This document shows, piece after piece, positions 8,660 to 17,918 of a stretch of 64,000 nucleotides of DNA. The notes under the pieces are model-generated. The model made no database searches. It was not told the origin of the DNA and saw nothing but the letters and a program-made list of their open reading frames with translations. Positions within the stretch are counted from its first letter, which is position 1. Each line of letters starts with the position of its first letter. A program made the translations under genes and the position numbers. The stretch comes from Planococcus donghaensis (GTDB lineage Bacteria > Bacillota > Bacilli > Bacillales_A > Planococcaceae): NCBI RefSeq assembly GCF_001687665.2, contig NZ_CP016543.2, positions 1,364,001 to 1,428,000 on the forward strand. Reading direction: 5' to 3'.

Positions 8660-10852
8660 ATGTCTAAAGATCAAGTAAGAACAGCTGAAGATGTATTCGA
8701 AATGGTTGCGTCTTATATGAATGCCGATCATGTACAAACGATCAAGAAGGCATATCAAGTTGCGTATGATGCTCATATGGGACAATTCCGTAAATCGGGA
8801 GAGCCTTATATTGTACATCCGGTTCAAGTAGCAGGGATTTTAGCAGATTTACAAATGGATCCCGCGACAGTGGCAGCAGGCTTTTTGCATGATGTAGTTG
8901 AAGATACGGAAGTTAGCCGTGAAGATATCGTCCATGATTTCGATGAAGAAGTAGCGATGCTCGTTGATGGTGTGACCAAGTTGAGCAAAATTAAATATTT
9001 ATCAAAAGAAGAACAACAGGCAGAAAATCATCGTAAAATGTTTGTCGCAATGGCGCAAGATATTCGTGTCATCTTGATCAAACTTGCTGACCGACTGCAT
9101 AATCTGCGTACATTAAAATACCAGACTGTTGAGAAGCAACGCATCAAAGCAAATGAAACATTAGAGATTTTTGCCCCGATTGCGCACCGCCTCGGTATTA
9201 ATACCATTAAATGGGAATTGGAAGATACTGCGTTGCGTTATTTAAATCCGCAACAGTATTACCGGATTGTCAATTTGATGAAAAAGAAACGTACCGAACG
9301 GGAAGATTATTTAAATAAGGTCATGGGCGAAGTTCGCATACAACTCGACGAAGTCGATATTAAAGCGGATTTATTTGGTCGGCCTAAACATATTTACAGC
9401 ATTTACCGCAAAATGGCAATTCAAAACAAACAGTTTAATGAAATTTATGATTTGTTGGCTGTTCGTATTACGGTAGAAAGCATTAAAGATTGCTACGCGG
9501 TGCTTGGAATTATTCATTCCACGTGGAAGCCAATGCCAGGCCGTTTTAAAGACTATATTGCCATGCCAAAACAAAACTTATACCAATCGCTTCATACAAC
9601 GGTGATTGGTCCACAAGGCGACCCACTTGAAGTACAAATTCGTACTGAAGAAATGCATCGCATTGCCGAATACGGAGTTGCTGCGCATTGGGCGTATAAA
9701 GAAGGTAAAATGGCGGATAAACCGAAAAGTTCGGTAGATTCACGTTTGTCGTGGTTCCGTGAAATTTTGGATTTCCAAAACGAATCCGATAATGCGGAAG
9801 AATTCATGGAATCGTTAAAGTATGATTTGTTTTCAGATATGGTTTATGTTTTTTCACCAAAAGGCGACGTGATTGAAATGCCAGCAGGTTCTTGTCCAAT
9901 TGATTTTGCTTACCGTGTGCACTCGGAAATTGGCAATAAAACCATTGGCGCGAAGATCAATGGCAAAATGGCACCACTTGATACGGAATTGCATACTGGA
10001 GACATTGTAGAGATTTTGACTTCTAAACAGTCTTTTGGTCCGAGTCGTGATTGGTTGAAAATCGCGAAATCGACACAAACGAAAAACAAAATCAAGCAAT
10101 TTTTCAAAAAGCAATTGCGTGAAGACAATGTGCAAAAAGGTCGCGAATTGATTGAAAAAGAAATTAAAGCACAAGAATTCCCGGTAAAAGAAGTATTAAC
10201 AAACGACAATATTAAACGCGTTTGCGAGAAGTTTAATTTTGCTGGCGAAGACGATATGTATGCAGCAGTTGGCTTTAACGGCATTACTGCGCAACAAGTT
10301 GTGAACCGCTTAGCTGAAAAAATGCGCAAAAAACGTGAACAAGAAGAAGCCATCGAAAAAATTACCGTTGAAATGAAATCCAACGTACCGAAAAAGCAAA
10401 CGGAATCAGGCGTTATTGTTAGAGGAATTGATAACATGATGATTCGCTTGTCAAAATGTTGTAATCCGGTACCAGGAGATAATATCATCGGGTTTATTAC
10501 AAAAGGTCGCGGCGTATCTGTTCACCGCACCGATTGTCCAAATGTCCACTCAAATGAAAACGATCGACTCATTCCAGTAGAGTGGGAAAACGAAGGCACA
10601 CCTGATAATAAGTCATATCAAGTGGATATTGAAGTTCAAGCGTATGACCGTACCGGTTTGATCAATGAAGTGATGCATATGGTCAGTGAAGCGAAAACCA
10701 CGATTACAGCAGTTAGTGGACGAGCAGATAAAGATAAAATTGCAACCATCAATTTGTCGATTATGATTGCCCACATTTCACATTTAAATCGGGTGACGGA
10801 AAAAATCAAGTCCATTCCGGACGTCTATTCGGTCCAACGTGTAACAAATTAA
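8660..10852 (+). CDS. relA: Bifunctional (p)ppGpp synthetase/hydrolase, RelA/SpoT homologue
   Basis: A 730-residue long RSH enzyme that makes and degrades the alarmone (p)ppGpp on starved ribosomes. Domains in order: HD hydrolase ([12 protein letters not shown] and HDVVEDT near 77, intact), synthetase (about 225-350; [15 protein letters not shown], then [10 protein letters not shown]), TGS (about 390-455; [18 protein letters not shown]), a helical region, a zinc-finger-like segment ([11 protein letters not shown] near 600) and a C-terminal ACT domain (about 655-730). The intact HD motif argues for hydrolase activity as well as synthesis. An AAGGTGGG site precedes the ATG. dtd follows after 9 bases, probably in the same operon. 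Confidence 0.97.
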   Translation: MSKDQVRTAEDVFEMVASYMNADHVQTIKKAYQVAYDAHMGQFRKSGEPYIVHPVQVAGILADLQMDPATVAAGFLHDVVEDTEVSREDIVHDFDEEVAMLVDGVTKLSKIKYLSKEEQQAENHRKMFVAMAQDIRVILIKLADRLHNLRTLKYQTVEKQRIKANETLEIFAPIAHRLGINTIKWELEDTALRYLNPQQYYRIVNLMKKKRTEREDYLNKVMGEVRIQLDEVDIKADLFGRPKHIYSIYRKMAIQNKQFNEIYDLLAVRITVESIKDCYAVLGIIHSTWKPMPGRFKDYIAMPKQNLYQSLHTTVIGPQGDPLEVQIRTEEMHRIAEYGVAAHWAYKEGKMADKPKSSVDSRLSWFREILDFQNESDNAEEFMESLKYDLFSDMVYVFSPKGDVIEMPAGSCPIDFAYRVHSEIGNKTIGAKINGKMAPLDTELHTGDIVEILTSKQSFGPSRDWLKIAKSTQTKNKIKQFFKKQLREDNVQKGRELIEKEIKAQEFPVKEVLTNDNIKRVCEKFNFAGEDDMYAAVGFNGITAQQVVNRLAEKMRKKREQEEAIEKITVEMKSNVPKKQTESGVIVRGIDNMMIRLSKCCNPVPGDNIIGFITKGRGVSVHRTDCPNVHSNENDRLIPVEWENEGTPDNKSYQVDIEVQAYDRTGLINEVMHMVSEAKTTITAVSGRADKDKIATINLSIMIAHISHLNRVTEKIKSIPDVYSVQRVTN

Positions 10853-10861
10853 GGAGGCAAC

Positions 10862-11302
10862 ATGAGAGTAATTTTGCAACGTTCAAAACAAGCATCTGTA
10901 ACAGTCGACAGCGAGACAACCGGTGCGATTAGCTCAGGTTACGTACTGCTTGTTGGCATCACTCATGAAGATACAAATAAAGACGTCGACTATTTAGCTG
11001 GGAAAATTGCACAACTTCGTTTGTTTGAAGACGAAGATGGCAAGATGAATCGGTCTATTCTTGAAAATGGTGGTGAAATCTTATCGATTTCCCAATTCAC
11101 TTTATATGGCGACGCTAAAAAAGGACGGCGCCCAAGCTTTGTCGCTGCAGCGCGTCCAGAAGTAGCTGAACCGCTGTGGCAAGCGTTTAACACAGCGCTT
11201 GAAAGTCATGGACTAGTTGTCGAAACGGGTGTTTTTGGCGCTATGATGGACGTTCAGTTAGTAAATGACGGTCCAGTGACGATTATGTTGGAATCTAAAT
11301 AG
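10862..11302 (+). CDS. dtd: D-aminoacyl-tRNA deacylase
   Basis: A 146-residue enzyme that hydrolyses D-amino acids mischarged on tRNA, notably D-Tyr-tRNA. The cross-subunit motifs SQFTLYG (near 77) and NDGPVTIML (near 137; the family Gly-cisPro-like motif region) are both present, with the N-terminal [21 protein letters not shown] directly before the ATG at 10862 supports the start. The relA-dtd pairing is conserved in Bacillales. Confidence 0.96.
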   Translation: MRVILQRSKQASVTVDSETTGAISSGYVLLVGITHEDTNKDVDYLAGKIAQLRLFEDEDGKMNRSILENGGEILSISQFTLYGDAKKGRRPSFVAAARPEVAEPLWQAFNTALESHGLVVETGVFGAMMDVQLVNDGPVTIMLESK

Positions 11303-11313
11303 TAGAGTTGGAG

Positions 11314-11350
11314 AGAAGTGCTAGGTGAGTTTGCCTAGTGCTTCTTTTTT
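11314..11350 (+). terminator. Rho-independent terminator after dtd
   Basis: A 12-bp stem including two G-U pairs, AGAAGTGCTAGG (11314-11325) with CCTAGTGCTTCT (11334-11345), is followed by T6. Confidence 0.85.
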
Positions 11351-11372
11351 GTTTGTGTTGCTGGAGGAGTTA

Positions 11373-11630
11373 TGCGCGGTGCGTAAGAGGATACGCGCGT
11401 TGGGGGAGAAATACGCGCGTTTGACGGGAAATACGCGCGGTAGAAAAGGATGCGCGCGTTCTGCGGAAAATATGCACGCGCCACGAGAAATACGCACGCT
11501 CCGGGAGAAATACGCACGCTCCGGGAGAAATACGCACGCTCCGGGAGAAATACGCACGCTCCGGGAGAAATACGCACGCTCCGGGAGAAATACGCGCGGA
11601 CGGCAGAAAATACGCACGATACCCCAAAAT
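11373..11630. repeat. Tandem array of about thirteen 20-bp GC-rich units
   Basis: The central five units (11491-11590) are identical 20-mers, TACGCACGCTCCGGGAGAAA. They are flanked by about six degenerate units on the left (19-20 bp each, from 11373) and two on the right (to 11630) that keep a TACGCGCG or TACGCACG head and a GAAA tail. Since 20 is not a multiple of three and the unit has no stop, several frames on both strands stay open through it; none has a convincing start, ribosome site or domain, so I do not call a gene. The array lies between the convergent dtd and amidase terminators. Confidence 0.92.
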
Positions 11631-11633
11631 ACA

Positions 11634-11665
11634 CAAAAAAAGCACGGAGGAATTTCCCTCCGTGC
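11634..11665 (-). terminator. Rho-independent terminator of the amidase gene
   Basis: On the - strand a 9-bp stem, GCACGGAGG (complement of 11657-11665) with 11642-11650, is followed by a T run (A run at 11635-11641 on +). Confidence 0.88.
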
Positions 11666-11671
11666 CACAAT

Positions 11672-13249
11672 TCACTCTTCTAATTTAGCATCAAAATAAT
11701 TGATAATGCCCGTATAAAGCCCGAGTGCTGCTTGTTCACGGAACTGTTTGCTTGTTAAGACGCGTTCTTCATTAAAATTGCTCAAGAAGCCAAGTTCGAC
11801 TAAAACAGCGGGTTGCTTATTCTCGCGAAGTACCAAGTAGTTGCCGTGTTGAACGCCACGATCATGCAAAGTTAGCTTTTTACCAAGCTCAGCATTGAGG
11901 TATTCAGCCAACTCTTTTTGGTAGTCGTGTTGGTAATACGACGTAAATCCGGAAACGCTGCTGTCATCGGTAGCATCGTAATGAATGCTAATAAAAGCAT
12001 CCGCTCCAGCTTGATGACTACCAGAAACGCGTGTGCGAAGATCGACATAGGTGTCCGATTGACGAGTCATGACAACTTCTGCACCAGCTGCATTTAAATG
12101 GTGAGACAAAATTTCAGCCGTTTTTAACGTCAATTCTTTTTCTTGTGTTTTGCGAACGCCAACTGTGCCGCCGTCGTTACCGCCATGTCCAGGGTCTAGG
12201 ACGATAGTTAAGCCGTTCAATGTACCTTTTTTACGGACAATTGTTTCACTTTGTTCTTTTGCAAATGCTTCTTCAGTCGAGACAACCCATTCTGCGACAA
12301 ATGCAGTTTGGCCATCTGACAATGATACTTGATACCAATCATCTTGTTTTGCAAGAACGGCTAATTTATCTCCAGCATTTGCACGACTAGCTACTTCAGA
12401 AGAAGTAGTTGCTGCAGTCCGTAAATTTGTACCATCTGTCAAAATGACGACGGATTCATTTAAGTCGCTTTTGACTGTCTCAACCGTTTGGTCTGACAAT
12501 TGGCCATGAAACGCATAAACCCAGCCAATTTTGTCTTTAGCCAATTCGATTTCAACCCAATTGCCTGCCATAGATAAGACGGGGAAGACTTGACCTTTCT
12601 GAACCGTCTCTTGAATTTTTGAGCTCAAGTCAGGTTTTGAGCGAACGTTTAATGCATTTACTGCAACTTCAAAAGAGGAAACTTTAGAAATGGCGGTTTT
12701 TTTCTCTTGTTGTGGTTCTTCTTTTGACTCTGTTTCGACTAGTGTTGCTTCTTCAGATGCTTCAGCAAAACTTATGTATTGTTTTGAAACAAATCCACGT
12801 GAATTGCGGAAATTGATTTCAATCCATTCACCTGCTGAACTTATTACTTCCGCTCGGTCACCAGCGTTCATTTTTGTTAAAACTGCTGCCGATAAATCGG
12901 GTTGTGAGCGGACGTTCAAGCCATTTACTGAAGAAACGGCAGTTTGACCAGATGCTTTTTCCGCATCTCCACTTTCAGTCGTAAGCCACGAAGCAATCCA
13001 GCCTTCTTGTCCATCAACGCGGACTTCTAGCCAATCGTCTTGTTTAGATAAGACAGTTGCCGATTGTCCTTTTTCTAAGTCACCAGTCACGCTATAAGAC
13101 AGTCCAGGACCAGATCGAACATTGACTGTTGTGCCGGTAATTTCCACGGTGCCGGTGTCGGCGAAAACGTGATTTTTATCTAACAACGGAAAGCTGGCAG
13201 CTATGAATAAAATAAATGAAATAAATGCGATAATCCTTTTGTGCTTCAT
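11672..13249 (-). CDS. Secreted N-acetylmuramoyl-L-alanine amidase with four SH3b repeats (YrvJ-like)
   Basis: A 525-residue secreted cell-wall hydrolase that cleaves the glycan-peptide amide bond of peptidoglycan. A signal peptide covers residues 1-30 (KRIIAFISFILFIAASFPLL). Four bacterial SH3 repeats follow (about 33-95, 100-165, 190-250 and 262-325), each with a variant of the LNVRSxPxLS motif, and probably bind the wall. The C-terminal Amidase_3 domain (about 345-525) has the zinc ligands in LDPGHGG, the Glu in KELTL and the His in SIHYDA, plus the catalytic Glu in VELGFLSN. The ATG at 13249 is chosen because GGGGG lies just upstream. It corresponds in place and architecture to B. subtilis yrvJ. 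Confidence 0.93.
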   Translation of the reverse strand: MKHKRIIAFISFILFIAASFPLLDKNHVFADTGTVEITGTTVNVRSGPGLSYSVTGDLEKGQSATVLSKQDDWLEVRVDGQEGWIASWLTTESGDAEKASGQTAVSSVNGLNVRSQPDLSAAVLTKMNAGDRAEVISSAGEWIEINFRNSRGFVSKQYISFAEASEEATLVETESKEEPQQEKKTAISKVSSFEVAVNALNVRSKPDLSSKIQETVQKGQVFPVLSMAGNWVEIELAKDKIGWVYAFHGQLSDQTVETVKSDLNESVVILTDGTNLRTAATTSSEVASRANAGDKLAVLAKQDDWYQVSLSDGQTAFVAEWVVSTEEAFAKEQSETIVRKKGTLNGLTIVLDPGHGGNDGGTVGVRKTQEKELTLKTAEILSHHLNAAGAEVVMTRQSDTYVDLRTRVSGSHQAGADAFISIHYDATDDSSVSGFTSYYQHDYQKELAEYLNAELGKKLTLHDRGVQHGNYLVLRENKQPAVLVELGFLSNFNEERVLTSKQFREQAALGLYTGIINYFDAKLEE

Positions 13250-13280
13250 GCCATACCCCCTATAGAAACTTCTCTTCCAT

Positions 13281-13309
13281 AGTATCAAAAAACAAAGCGC
13301 TTGTGTCAA
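13281..13309 (-). promoter_or_regulatory. Sigma-A promoter of the amidase gene
   Basis: On the - strand, TTGACA (13304-13309), 17 bases and GATACT (13281-13286) lie about 30 bases upstream of the amidase ATG. It is back to back with the hisS promoter. Confidence 0.7.
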
Positions 13310-13314
13310 AAAGG

Positions 13315-13343
13315 TTGACAAGCTCTCGGGGAGTTATTAAGAT
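13315..13343 (+). promoter_or_regulatory. Sigma-A promoter of the hisS-aspS operon
   Basis: TTGACA at 13315-13320, 17 bases, TAAGAT at 13338-13343. The start site expected near 13350 begins the T-box leader. Its -35 box is 6 bases from that of the divergent amidase promoter. Confidence 0.75.
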
Positions 13344-13361
13344 TGATTTATTATACTTATA

Positions 13362-13628
13362 TATTTGCTGACGACGAAGAAAGTAATTGCATGAATAGGC
13401 TGAAAAGAGAGGGAAAGTCTCGGGCTGTAAACTTTCCTACAGACACCTGCGATGAATAACACTTTTGAGGCTTTTTTCTGAAAGGTGCTTGCCACTTATT
13501 AGGAGAAAACGGAACCGGCCGTTACCCGGAATGAGAGGATGCATCTTTTTGCATCAACTAGGGTGGAACCGCGGAAGCTAATACAAGCTCTCGTCCCTTG
13601 CGTAAAGCAAGGGGCGGGAGCTTTTTTG
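13362..13628 (+). promoter_or_regulatory. T-box riboswitch controlling hisS-aspS
   Basis: The leader has the T-box core AGGGTGGAACCGCGG at 13560-13574, a stem I with the S-turn AGTA at 13382-13385, and a terminator of 17 bp (13585-13601 with 13607-13623, then T6). The ACC of the T-box bulge would pair with an uncharged tRNA acceptor end to form the antiterminator. The upper stem ATTGC/GCGAT (13387-13391, 13449-13453) places the specifier loop at GAATAACACT (13454-13463). By analogy with the alaS T-box in this window the codon in register is AAC (13458-13460), but CAC (13460-13462) overlaps it. The element senses tRNA charging and stops transcription before hisS when tRNA is charged. Confidence 0.92.
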
Positions 13629-13657
13629 TATGGAAAAATAAAGGAGTGAACCAAAAG

Positions 13658-14938
13658 ATGAACATTCAAGCACCACGCGGCACGTATGATGTGTTGCCCG
13701 ACCAATCGGCTAAATGGCAAGAAGTAGAACAAAAAATTAATGACTTGTGCAGATTGTATCAATACAAAGAAATCCGCACACCTATTTTCGAACACACGGA
13801 ACTTTTCCAACGCGGTGTAGGTGACACGACGGACATCGTTCAAAAAGAAATGTATACGTTCCAAGACCGTGGCGATCGTTCATTAACGTTGCGTCCAGAA
13901 GGCACAGCATCAGTTGTTCGTTCTTACGTAGAAAATAAATTATTTGGTATGCCGGATCAGCCGGTTAAATTATTTTATACAGGTCCTATGTTCCGCTATG
14001 AGCGCCCACAAGCAGGACGCATGCGGCAGTTTGTGCAATTTGGTGTAGAAGCAATCGGTTCTAAAGATCCGGCAATTGACGCAGAAGTCATTTCGTTGGC
14101 GATGGAAGTTTATCGTTCTGTGGGACTTAAGCAATTGCGATTGGTGATTAATTCTCTAGGTGACACAGAAAGCCGCATTGCGCACAAAGAAGCATTGATC
14201 AAGCATTTCGAACCAAGCATCAATGAATTTTGTAACGATTGCCAAACACGCCTCGAGAAAAATCCATTACGCATTTTGGATTGCAAAGTAGACCGCAATC
14301 ATCCGTTAATGGCAACTGCGCCGTCACTTACAGATTATTTAAATGAAGAATCACGTGCTTATTTCGATGAAGTGCAATCATACCTTTCAAGCATGGATAT
14401 TGAATTTGTTGTGGATCCAAATTTAGTACGCGGACTTGATTATTACAATCACACAGCATTTGAAATTATGAGCGATGCTGAAGGTTTTGGCGCAATTACA
14501 ACTTTAGCTGGTGGGGGACGTTATAACGGACTTGTTGAAGATTTAGGTGGTCCTGATGCACCAGGGATTGGCTTTGCGATGAGCATTGAACGTTTGTTAT
14601 TGGCACTGGAAATGGAAAAAGTCGTTATTGGTCAATCAAACAACTTAGAAGTATATGTTGTTGCGATGGATGAGTCGACAAAGAAAAAAGCCTTTGCAGT
14701 AGTGCGTGATTTACGCGTAAATGGCATTTCAGCAGATATGGATTTTACTGCACGTAAAGTAAAAGCACAGATGAAATCAGCCGACCGTAAAGGAGCTGCA
14801 TTTGTCATCGTTATCGGTGACACAGAACTAGAAAGTGGCAAAGTGAAATTAAAAGAAATGGCGACGGGTGAGCAGCAGGAAATGTCATTCGACGAAATCG
14901 CAGCAACTTTATTGAAAAAGAAATCACTGGAGGAATAA
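13658..14938 (+). CDS. hisS: Histidyl-tRNA synthetase
   Basis: A 426-residue class II synthetase. Motif 2 ([20 protein letters not shown], about 105-125), the HisRS-specific [12 protein letters not shown] near 258, motif 3 ([15 protein letters not shown] near 305) and a C-terminal anticodon-binding domain (about 325-420) are visible. The start ATG at 13658, [14 protein letters not shown], has an AAGGAG site upstream and a typical N-terminus; an in-frame upstream extension falls inside the T-box terminator. It is followed after 2 bases by aspS. Confidence 0.97.
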   Translation: MNIQAPRGTYDVLPDQSAKWQEVEQKINDLCRLYQYKEIRTPIFEHTELFQRGVGDTTDIVQKEMYTFQDRGDRSLTLRPEGTASVVRSYVENKLFGMPDQPVKLFYTGPMFRYERPQAGRMRQFVQFGVEAIGSKDPAIDAEVISLAMEVYRSVGLKQLRLVINSLGDTESRIAHKEALIKHFEPSINEFCNDCQTRLEKNPLRILDCKVDRNHPLMATAPSLTDYLNEESRAYFDEVQSYLSSMDIEFVVDPNLVRGLDYYNHTAFEIMSDAEGFGAITTLAGGGRYNGLVEDLGGPDAPGIGFAMSIERLLLALEMEKVVIGQSNNLEVYVVAMDESTKKKAFAVVRDLRVNGISADMDFTARKVKAQMKSADRKGAAFVIVIGDTELESGKVKLKEMATGEQQEMSFDEIAATLLKKKSLEE

Positions 14939-14940
14939 AT

Positions 14941-16713
14941 ATGTCAAGAACGCATTATTGTGGAGAAGTCAACGAAACGGTTATTGGACAACGTGTAACA
15001 TTAAAAGGGTGGGTACAAAAACGCCGTGACCTTGGTGGATTGATTTTTGTGGATGTTCGCGATCGCTCTGGAATTGTTCAAGTTGTTTTCAATCCGGAAA
15101 TTTCAAAAGAAGCCGCAGCTATTGGCGAATCGTTACGCAATGAATTTGTTGTGCACATCGACGGCTTAGTAGTAGAAAGATCGGCAGGTCAAATCAATGC
15201 AACAATGAAAACGGGTAAGATTGAAGTGCAAGTTGATCACGCAACTGTTATCAATGCTGCGAAAAATCCGCCGTTCGCAATTGAAAACAACACAGATGTC
15301 AGCGAAGATTTACGTTTAAAATACCGTTATTTAGACTTGCGTCGCCCGGCAATGTACGAAACGTTCAAAATGCGTTCTGACGTCACGAAATCGATTCGTC
15401 GTTTCTTAGATGAAGAAGGATTTATCGAAGTGGAAACGCCGATTTTAACGAAATCTACTCCAGAAGGCGCACGCGATTATTTAGTGCCAAGCCGAGTTCA
15501 TGACGGCGAATTTTATGCATTGCCACAATCTCCTCAATTGTTTAAGCAAATGTTGATGGTTTCTGGTTTTGATAAATATTACCAAATTGCTCGTTGTTTC
15601 CGCGATGAAGATCTTCGTGCTGACCGTCAGCCAGAATTTACACAAATCGATATGGAAATGAGTTTTCAATCGATGGAAGACATTATTGACATGAACGAAC
15701 GCCTAATGGTTCAAATGATGAAAGATGTAAAAAATGTCGACATTGAACCAACTTTCCAACGAATGAGCTATACAGAAGCGATGGATCGTTTTGGCTCAGA
15801 TAAACCGGATGTGCGTTTTGGTTTAGAACTTGTAAATGTTTCAGATTTAGTCAAAGATTCGGCATTTAAAGTGTTTACGGGCGCGATTGAAAACGGCGGT
15901 CAAGTAAAATTGATCAATGTGAAAGGGCAAGCGGCTAACTATTCTCGCAAAGACATTGATGCACTAGGCGAATTTGCTGCAGTCTACGGAGCAAAAGGAC
16001 TTGCTTGGTTAAAAGTAGAAGAAGAAGGCGTGAAAGGTCCTATTGCTAAATTCTTTGAAGGCGAAGCAGCAACTGCGCTAACAGAACGTGCACAAGCAGA
16101 AGCAGGAGATTTATTATTGTTTGTTGCAGACAAAAAGTCAGTAGTTGCAGATGCACTAGGAGCACTTCGTTTGAAGTTTGGTAAGGAATTAGGATTGATT
16201 GACAGTTCGGTTTACAAATTCTTGTGGATCACAGACTGGCCATTACTTGAGTATGATGAAAAAGATGGTCGCTATTATGCTGCTCACCATCCGTTCACAA
16301 TGCCGTTTGAAGAAGACTTAGACAAATTGGCAACAGATCCACAAAGTGTTCGTGCACAAGCTTACGACCTTGTGTTGAACGGTTATGAGCTAGGTGGAGG
16401 GTCGGCGCGGATTTATCGTCGTGAAATTCAAGAACAAATGTTTGAAGTATTAGGCTTTAGTAAAGAAGAAGCAAACGAACAATTTGGTTTCTTGATGGAA
16501 GCTTTCGAATATGGCACGCCTCCACACGGTGGGATTGCATTCGGTTTAGACCGCCTTGTGATGTTGTTAGCAGGCCGTACGAATTTGCGTGATACCATCG
16601 CTTTCCCGAAAACGGCAAGTGCTAGTGACTTGTTAACAGACGCACCAAGCGCAGTATCGGGCGCGCAATTGGACGAATTGAGTTTATCGCTGAACATTCA
16701 GAATAATAAATAA
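14941..16713 (+). CDS. aspS: Aspartyl-tRNA synthetase
   Basis: A 590-residue bacterial-type AspRS: N-terminal OB-fold anticodon-binding domain (1-105), class II motif 2 ([20 protein letters not shown] near 220), the bacteria-specific GAD insertion (about 290-410) and motif 3 ([15 protein letters not shown] near 530). It is cotranscribed with hisS from the T-box promoter. Whether it is discriminating or also charges tRNA-Asn cannot be read reliably by eye; this matters because the T-box specifier may read AAC. Confidence 0.97.
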   Translation: MSRTHYCGEVNETVIGQRVTLKGWVQKRRDLGGLIFVDVRDRSGIVQVVFNPEISKEAAAIGESLRNEFVVHIDGLVVERSAGQINATMKTGKIEVQVDHATVINAAKNPPFAIENNTDVSEDLRLKYRYLDLRRPAMYETFKMRSDVTKSIRRFLDEEGFIEVETPILTKSTPEGARDYLVPSRVHDGEFYALPQSPQLFKQMLMVSGFDKYYQIARCFRDEDLRADRQPEFTQIDMEMSFQSMEDIIDMNERLMVQMMKDVKNVDIEPTFQRMSYTEAMDRFGSDKPDVRFGLELVNVSDLVKDSAFKVFTGAIENGGQVKLINVKGQAANYSRKDIDALGEFAAVYGAKGLAWLKVEEEGVKGPIAKFFEGEAATALTERAQAEAGDLLLFVADKKSVVADALGALRLKFGKELGLIDSSVYKFLWITDWPLLEYDEKDGRYYAAHHPFTMPFEEDLDKLATDPQSVRAQAYDLVLNGYELGGGSARIYRREIQEQMFEVLGFSKEEANEQFGFLMEAFEYGTPPHGGIAFGLDRLVMLLAGRTNLRDTIAFPKTASASDLLTDAPSAVSGAQLDELSLSLNIQNNK

Positions 16714-16729
16714 TTTTAAAGTAAAAGAC

Positions 16730-16758
16730 TTGTCTTAATAAAAAAGCTGTGTTAATAT
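16730..16758 (+). promoter_or_regulatory. Promoter of the 6S RNA gene
   Basis: TTGTCT at 16730-16735, 17 bases, then TAATAT at 16753-16758, about 8 bases ahead of the predicted 6S RNA 5' end. Confidence 0.65.
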
Positions 16759-16766
16759 ACGGGTAT

Positions 16767-16953
16767 AGAGAATCCTGATGTGTTCGTTTTAAGCAATTCG
16801 ATTTTGACCCAACATTATGTCGTCGGGAGATCACATTTCACCATGGCTAACATGCCTTAACGGGAAGTTATAAGTGGTGAAGAGGTCACCCACCTGCTTT
16901 CAGCGGGTTCAAACGATGCGCACCAACAAAGACGGCACGATTGGGATTCTTAC
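16767..16953 (+). ncRNA. ssrS: 6S RNA (SsrS/BsrA-like)
   Basis: This roughly 187-base non-coding stretch sits between aspS and tcdA, where B. subtilis carries a 6S RNA gene. Its ends pair (AGAATCC at 16769-16775 with GGATTCT at 16944-16950), closing a long hairpin. A purine-rich bulge region follows on each side, as expected for an RNA mimicking an open promoter and binding sigma-A RNA polymerase. It has its own promoter, and a strong terminator lies 17 bases after its 3' end. No open reading frame covers it. The exact ends are estimates. Confidence 0.8.
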
Positions 16954-16969
16954 TAAAAAAATCATTTTT

Positions 16970-17004
16970 ATCCCTTAGACAATTTATTGTCTAAGGGATT
17001 TTTT
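16970..17004 (+). terminator. Rho-independent terminator after 6S RNA
   Basis: A perfect 13-bp stem, ATCCCTTAGACAA (16970-16982) with 16987-16999, closes on TTTA and is followed by T6. Confidence 0.92.
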
Positions 17005-17054
17005 ATGTGTATAATCCCTATTATGCGTATCAACTTTGAAAGGCAGTGGCTCTT

Positions 17055-17819
17055 ATGTTACATCAGTTCTCAAGAAACGAATTAGCAGTAGGTAAAGAAG
17101 GAATCGAGTTATTAAAAAATTCAACGGTCGCCATTTTAGGAATTGGGGGCGTGGGTTCGTTTGCAGCTGAAGCATGTGCACGAAGTGGCGTCGGTACGAT
17201 CATTCTTGTGGACAAGGATAATGTCGATATTACCAACATCAACCGTCAGCTTGTCGCCAATTTATCTACCGTTGGAAAATCCAAAGCAGGTGTGATGAAA
17301 GATCGCATCGCTGACATTAACACCGAATGTAACGTCATTTCTTTGCATATGTTCTACACTGAAGAAACATATGAAGAATTTTTCAGTTACAATCCCGATT
17401 ATGTAATTGATGCATCAGATACGATGATTTATAAAGTTCATTTGATGGAAGAATGTTATAAACGTGGCATCAAAATTATTGCGAGTATGGGAGCGGCAAA
17501 TAAAACCGATCCAACACGCTTTAAAATCGCGGATATTTCAAAAACACATACGGATCCATTGGCGAAAATTATCCGTAAGAAATTACGTCAGTCTGGAATT
17601 CGTAAAGGCATTCCAGTAATCTTTTCAGACGAAAGCCCAATCATCGTTCGTGAAGATGTGGTGGAGAACGTTGGTAAGCCGGATGCAAGCATTCGTAAAG
17701 CGCAGATGCCGCCGTCCTCAAACGCATTCACGCCTTCTGCAGTTGGCTTAATCGCTGCGAGCTGGGTAGTTAACGATATTACCAAATCAATTCCCATTAC
17801 ACGCGTTCGCATGAATTAA
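17055..17819 (+). CDS. tcdA: tRNA threonylcarbamoyladenosine dehydratase
   Basis: A 254-residue E1-like ATPase of the ThiF/MoeB fold that cyclises t6A37 of tRNA to the hydantoin/oxazolone form ct6A. It shows the nucleotide-binding glycine motif GIGGVGSFAAEACARSGVG (about 28-46) and VDKDNVDITNINRQ. The start at 17055 (MLHQFSRNEL) matches the B. subtilis YrvM N-terminus; an upstream in-frame GTG at 17046 would overlap the weak AAAGG site. The position after aspS/6S RNA is conserved. TcdA works with the cysteine desulfurase CsdA in E. coli; a desulfurase gene lies 2.2 kb downstream here. Confidence 0.93.
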   Translation: MLHQFSRNELAVGKEGIELLKNSTVAILGIGGVGSFAAEACARSGVGTIILVDKDNVDITNINRQLVANLSTVGKSKAGVMKDRIADINTECNVISLHMFYTEETYEEFFSYNPDYVIDASDTMIYKVHLMEECYKRGIKIIASMGAANKTDPTRFKIADISKTHTDPLAKIIRKKLRQSGIRKGIPVIFSDESPIIVREDVVENVGKPDASIRKAQMPPSSNAFTPSAVGLIAASWVVNDITKSIPITRVRMN

Positions 17820-17824
17820 TTAGC

Positions 17825-17853
17825 AGCCGGCTCTTTTCATGAGCCGGCTTTTC
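17825..17853 (+). terminator. Rho-independent terminator after tcdA
   Basis: A 9-bp GC-rich stem, AGCCGGCTC (17825-17833) with GAGCCGGCT (17841-17849), is followed by a T-rich tract. Confidence 0.9.
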
Positions 17854-17869
17854 TTTGCACTTTAATGAA

Positions 17870-17905
17870 ACTGAAAAAGCCATTTCCAATTTAGGAAACA
17901 GCTTT
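17870..17905 (-). terminator. Probable terminator of rarA
   Basis: On the - strand AAGC..TTTCC pairs with GGAAA..GCTT across a small internal mismatch, followed by TTTTT. It lies just after the rarA stop (17919). Confidence 0.65.
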
Positions 17906-17918
17906 TGTTTAAGTGCAT

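Noticed and set aside
9910..10488. 192-codon open frame on the - strand inside relA
   Set aside because: It is a codon shadow of a well-conserved relA reading frame and shows no recognisable motif or ribosome site.
11373..11630. CRISPR array
   Set aside because: Units are directly adjacent with no unique spacers, the unit is only 20 bp, and there are no cas genes nearby.
11325..11699. Open frames on both strands across the tandem repeats, giving Arg/Gly-rich repeat proteins
   Set aside because: The 20-bp unit has no stop in several frames, so openness is automatic. The frames have no good start or ribosome site and overlap the terminators of dtd and the amidase gene.
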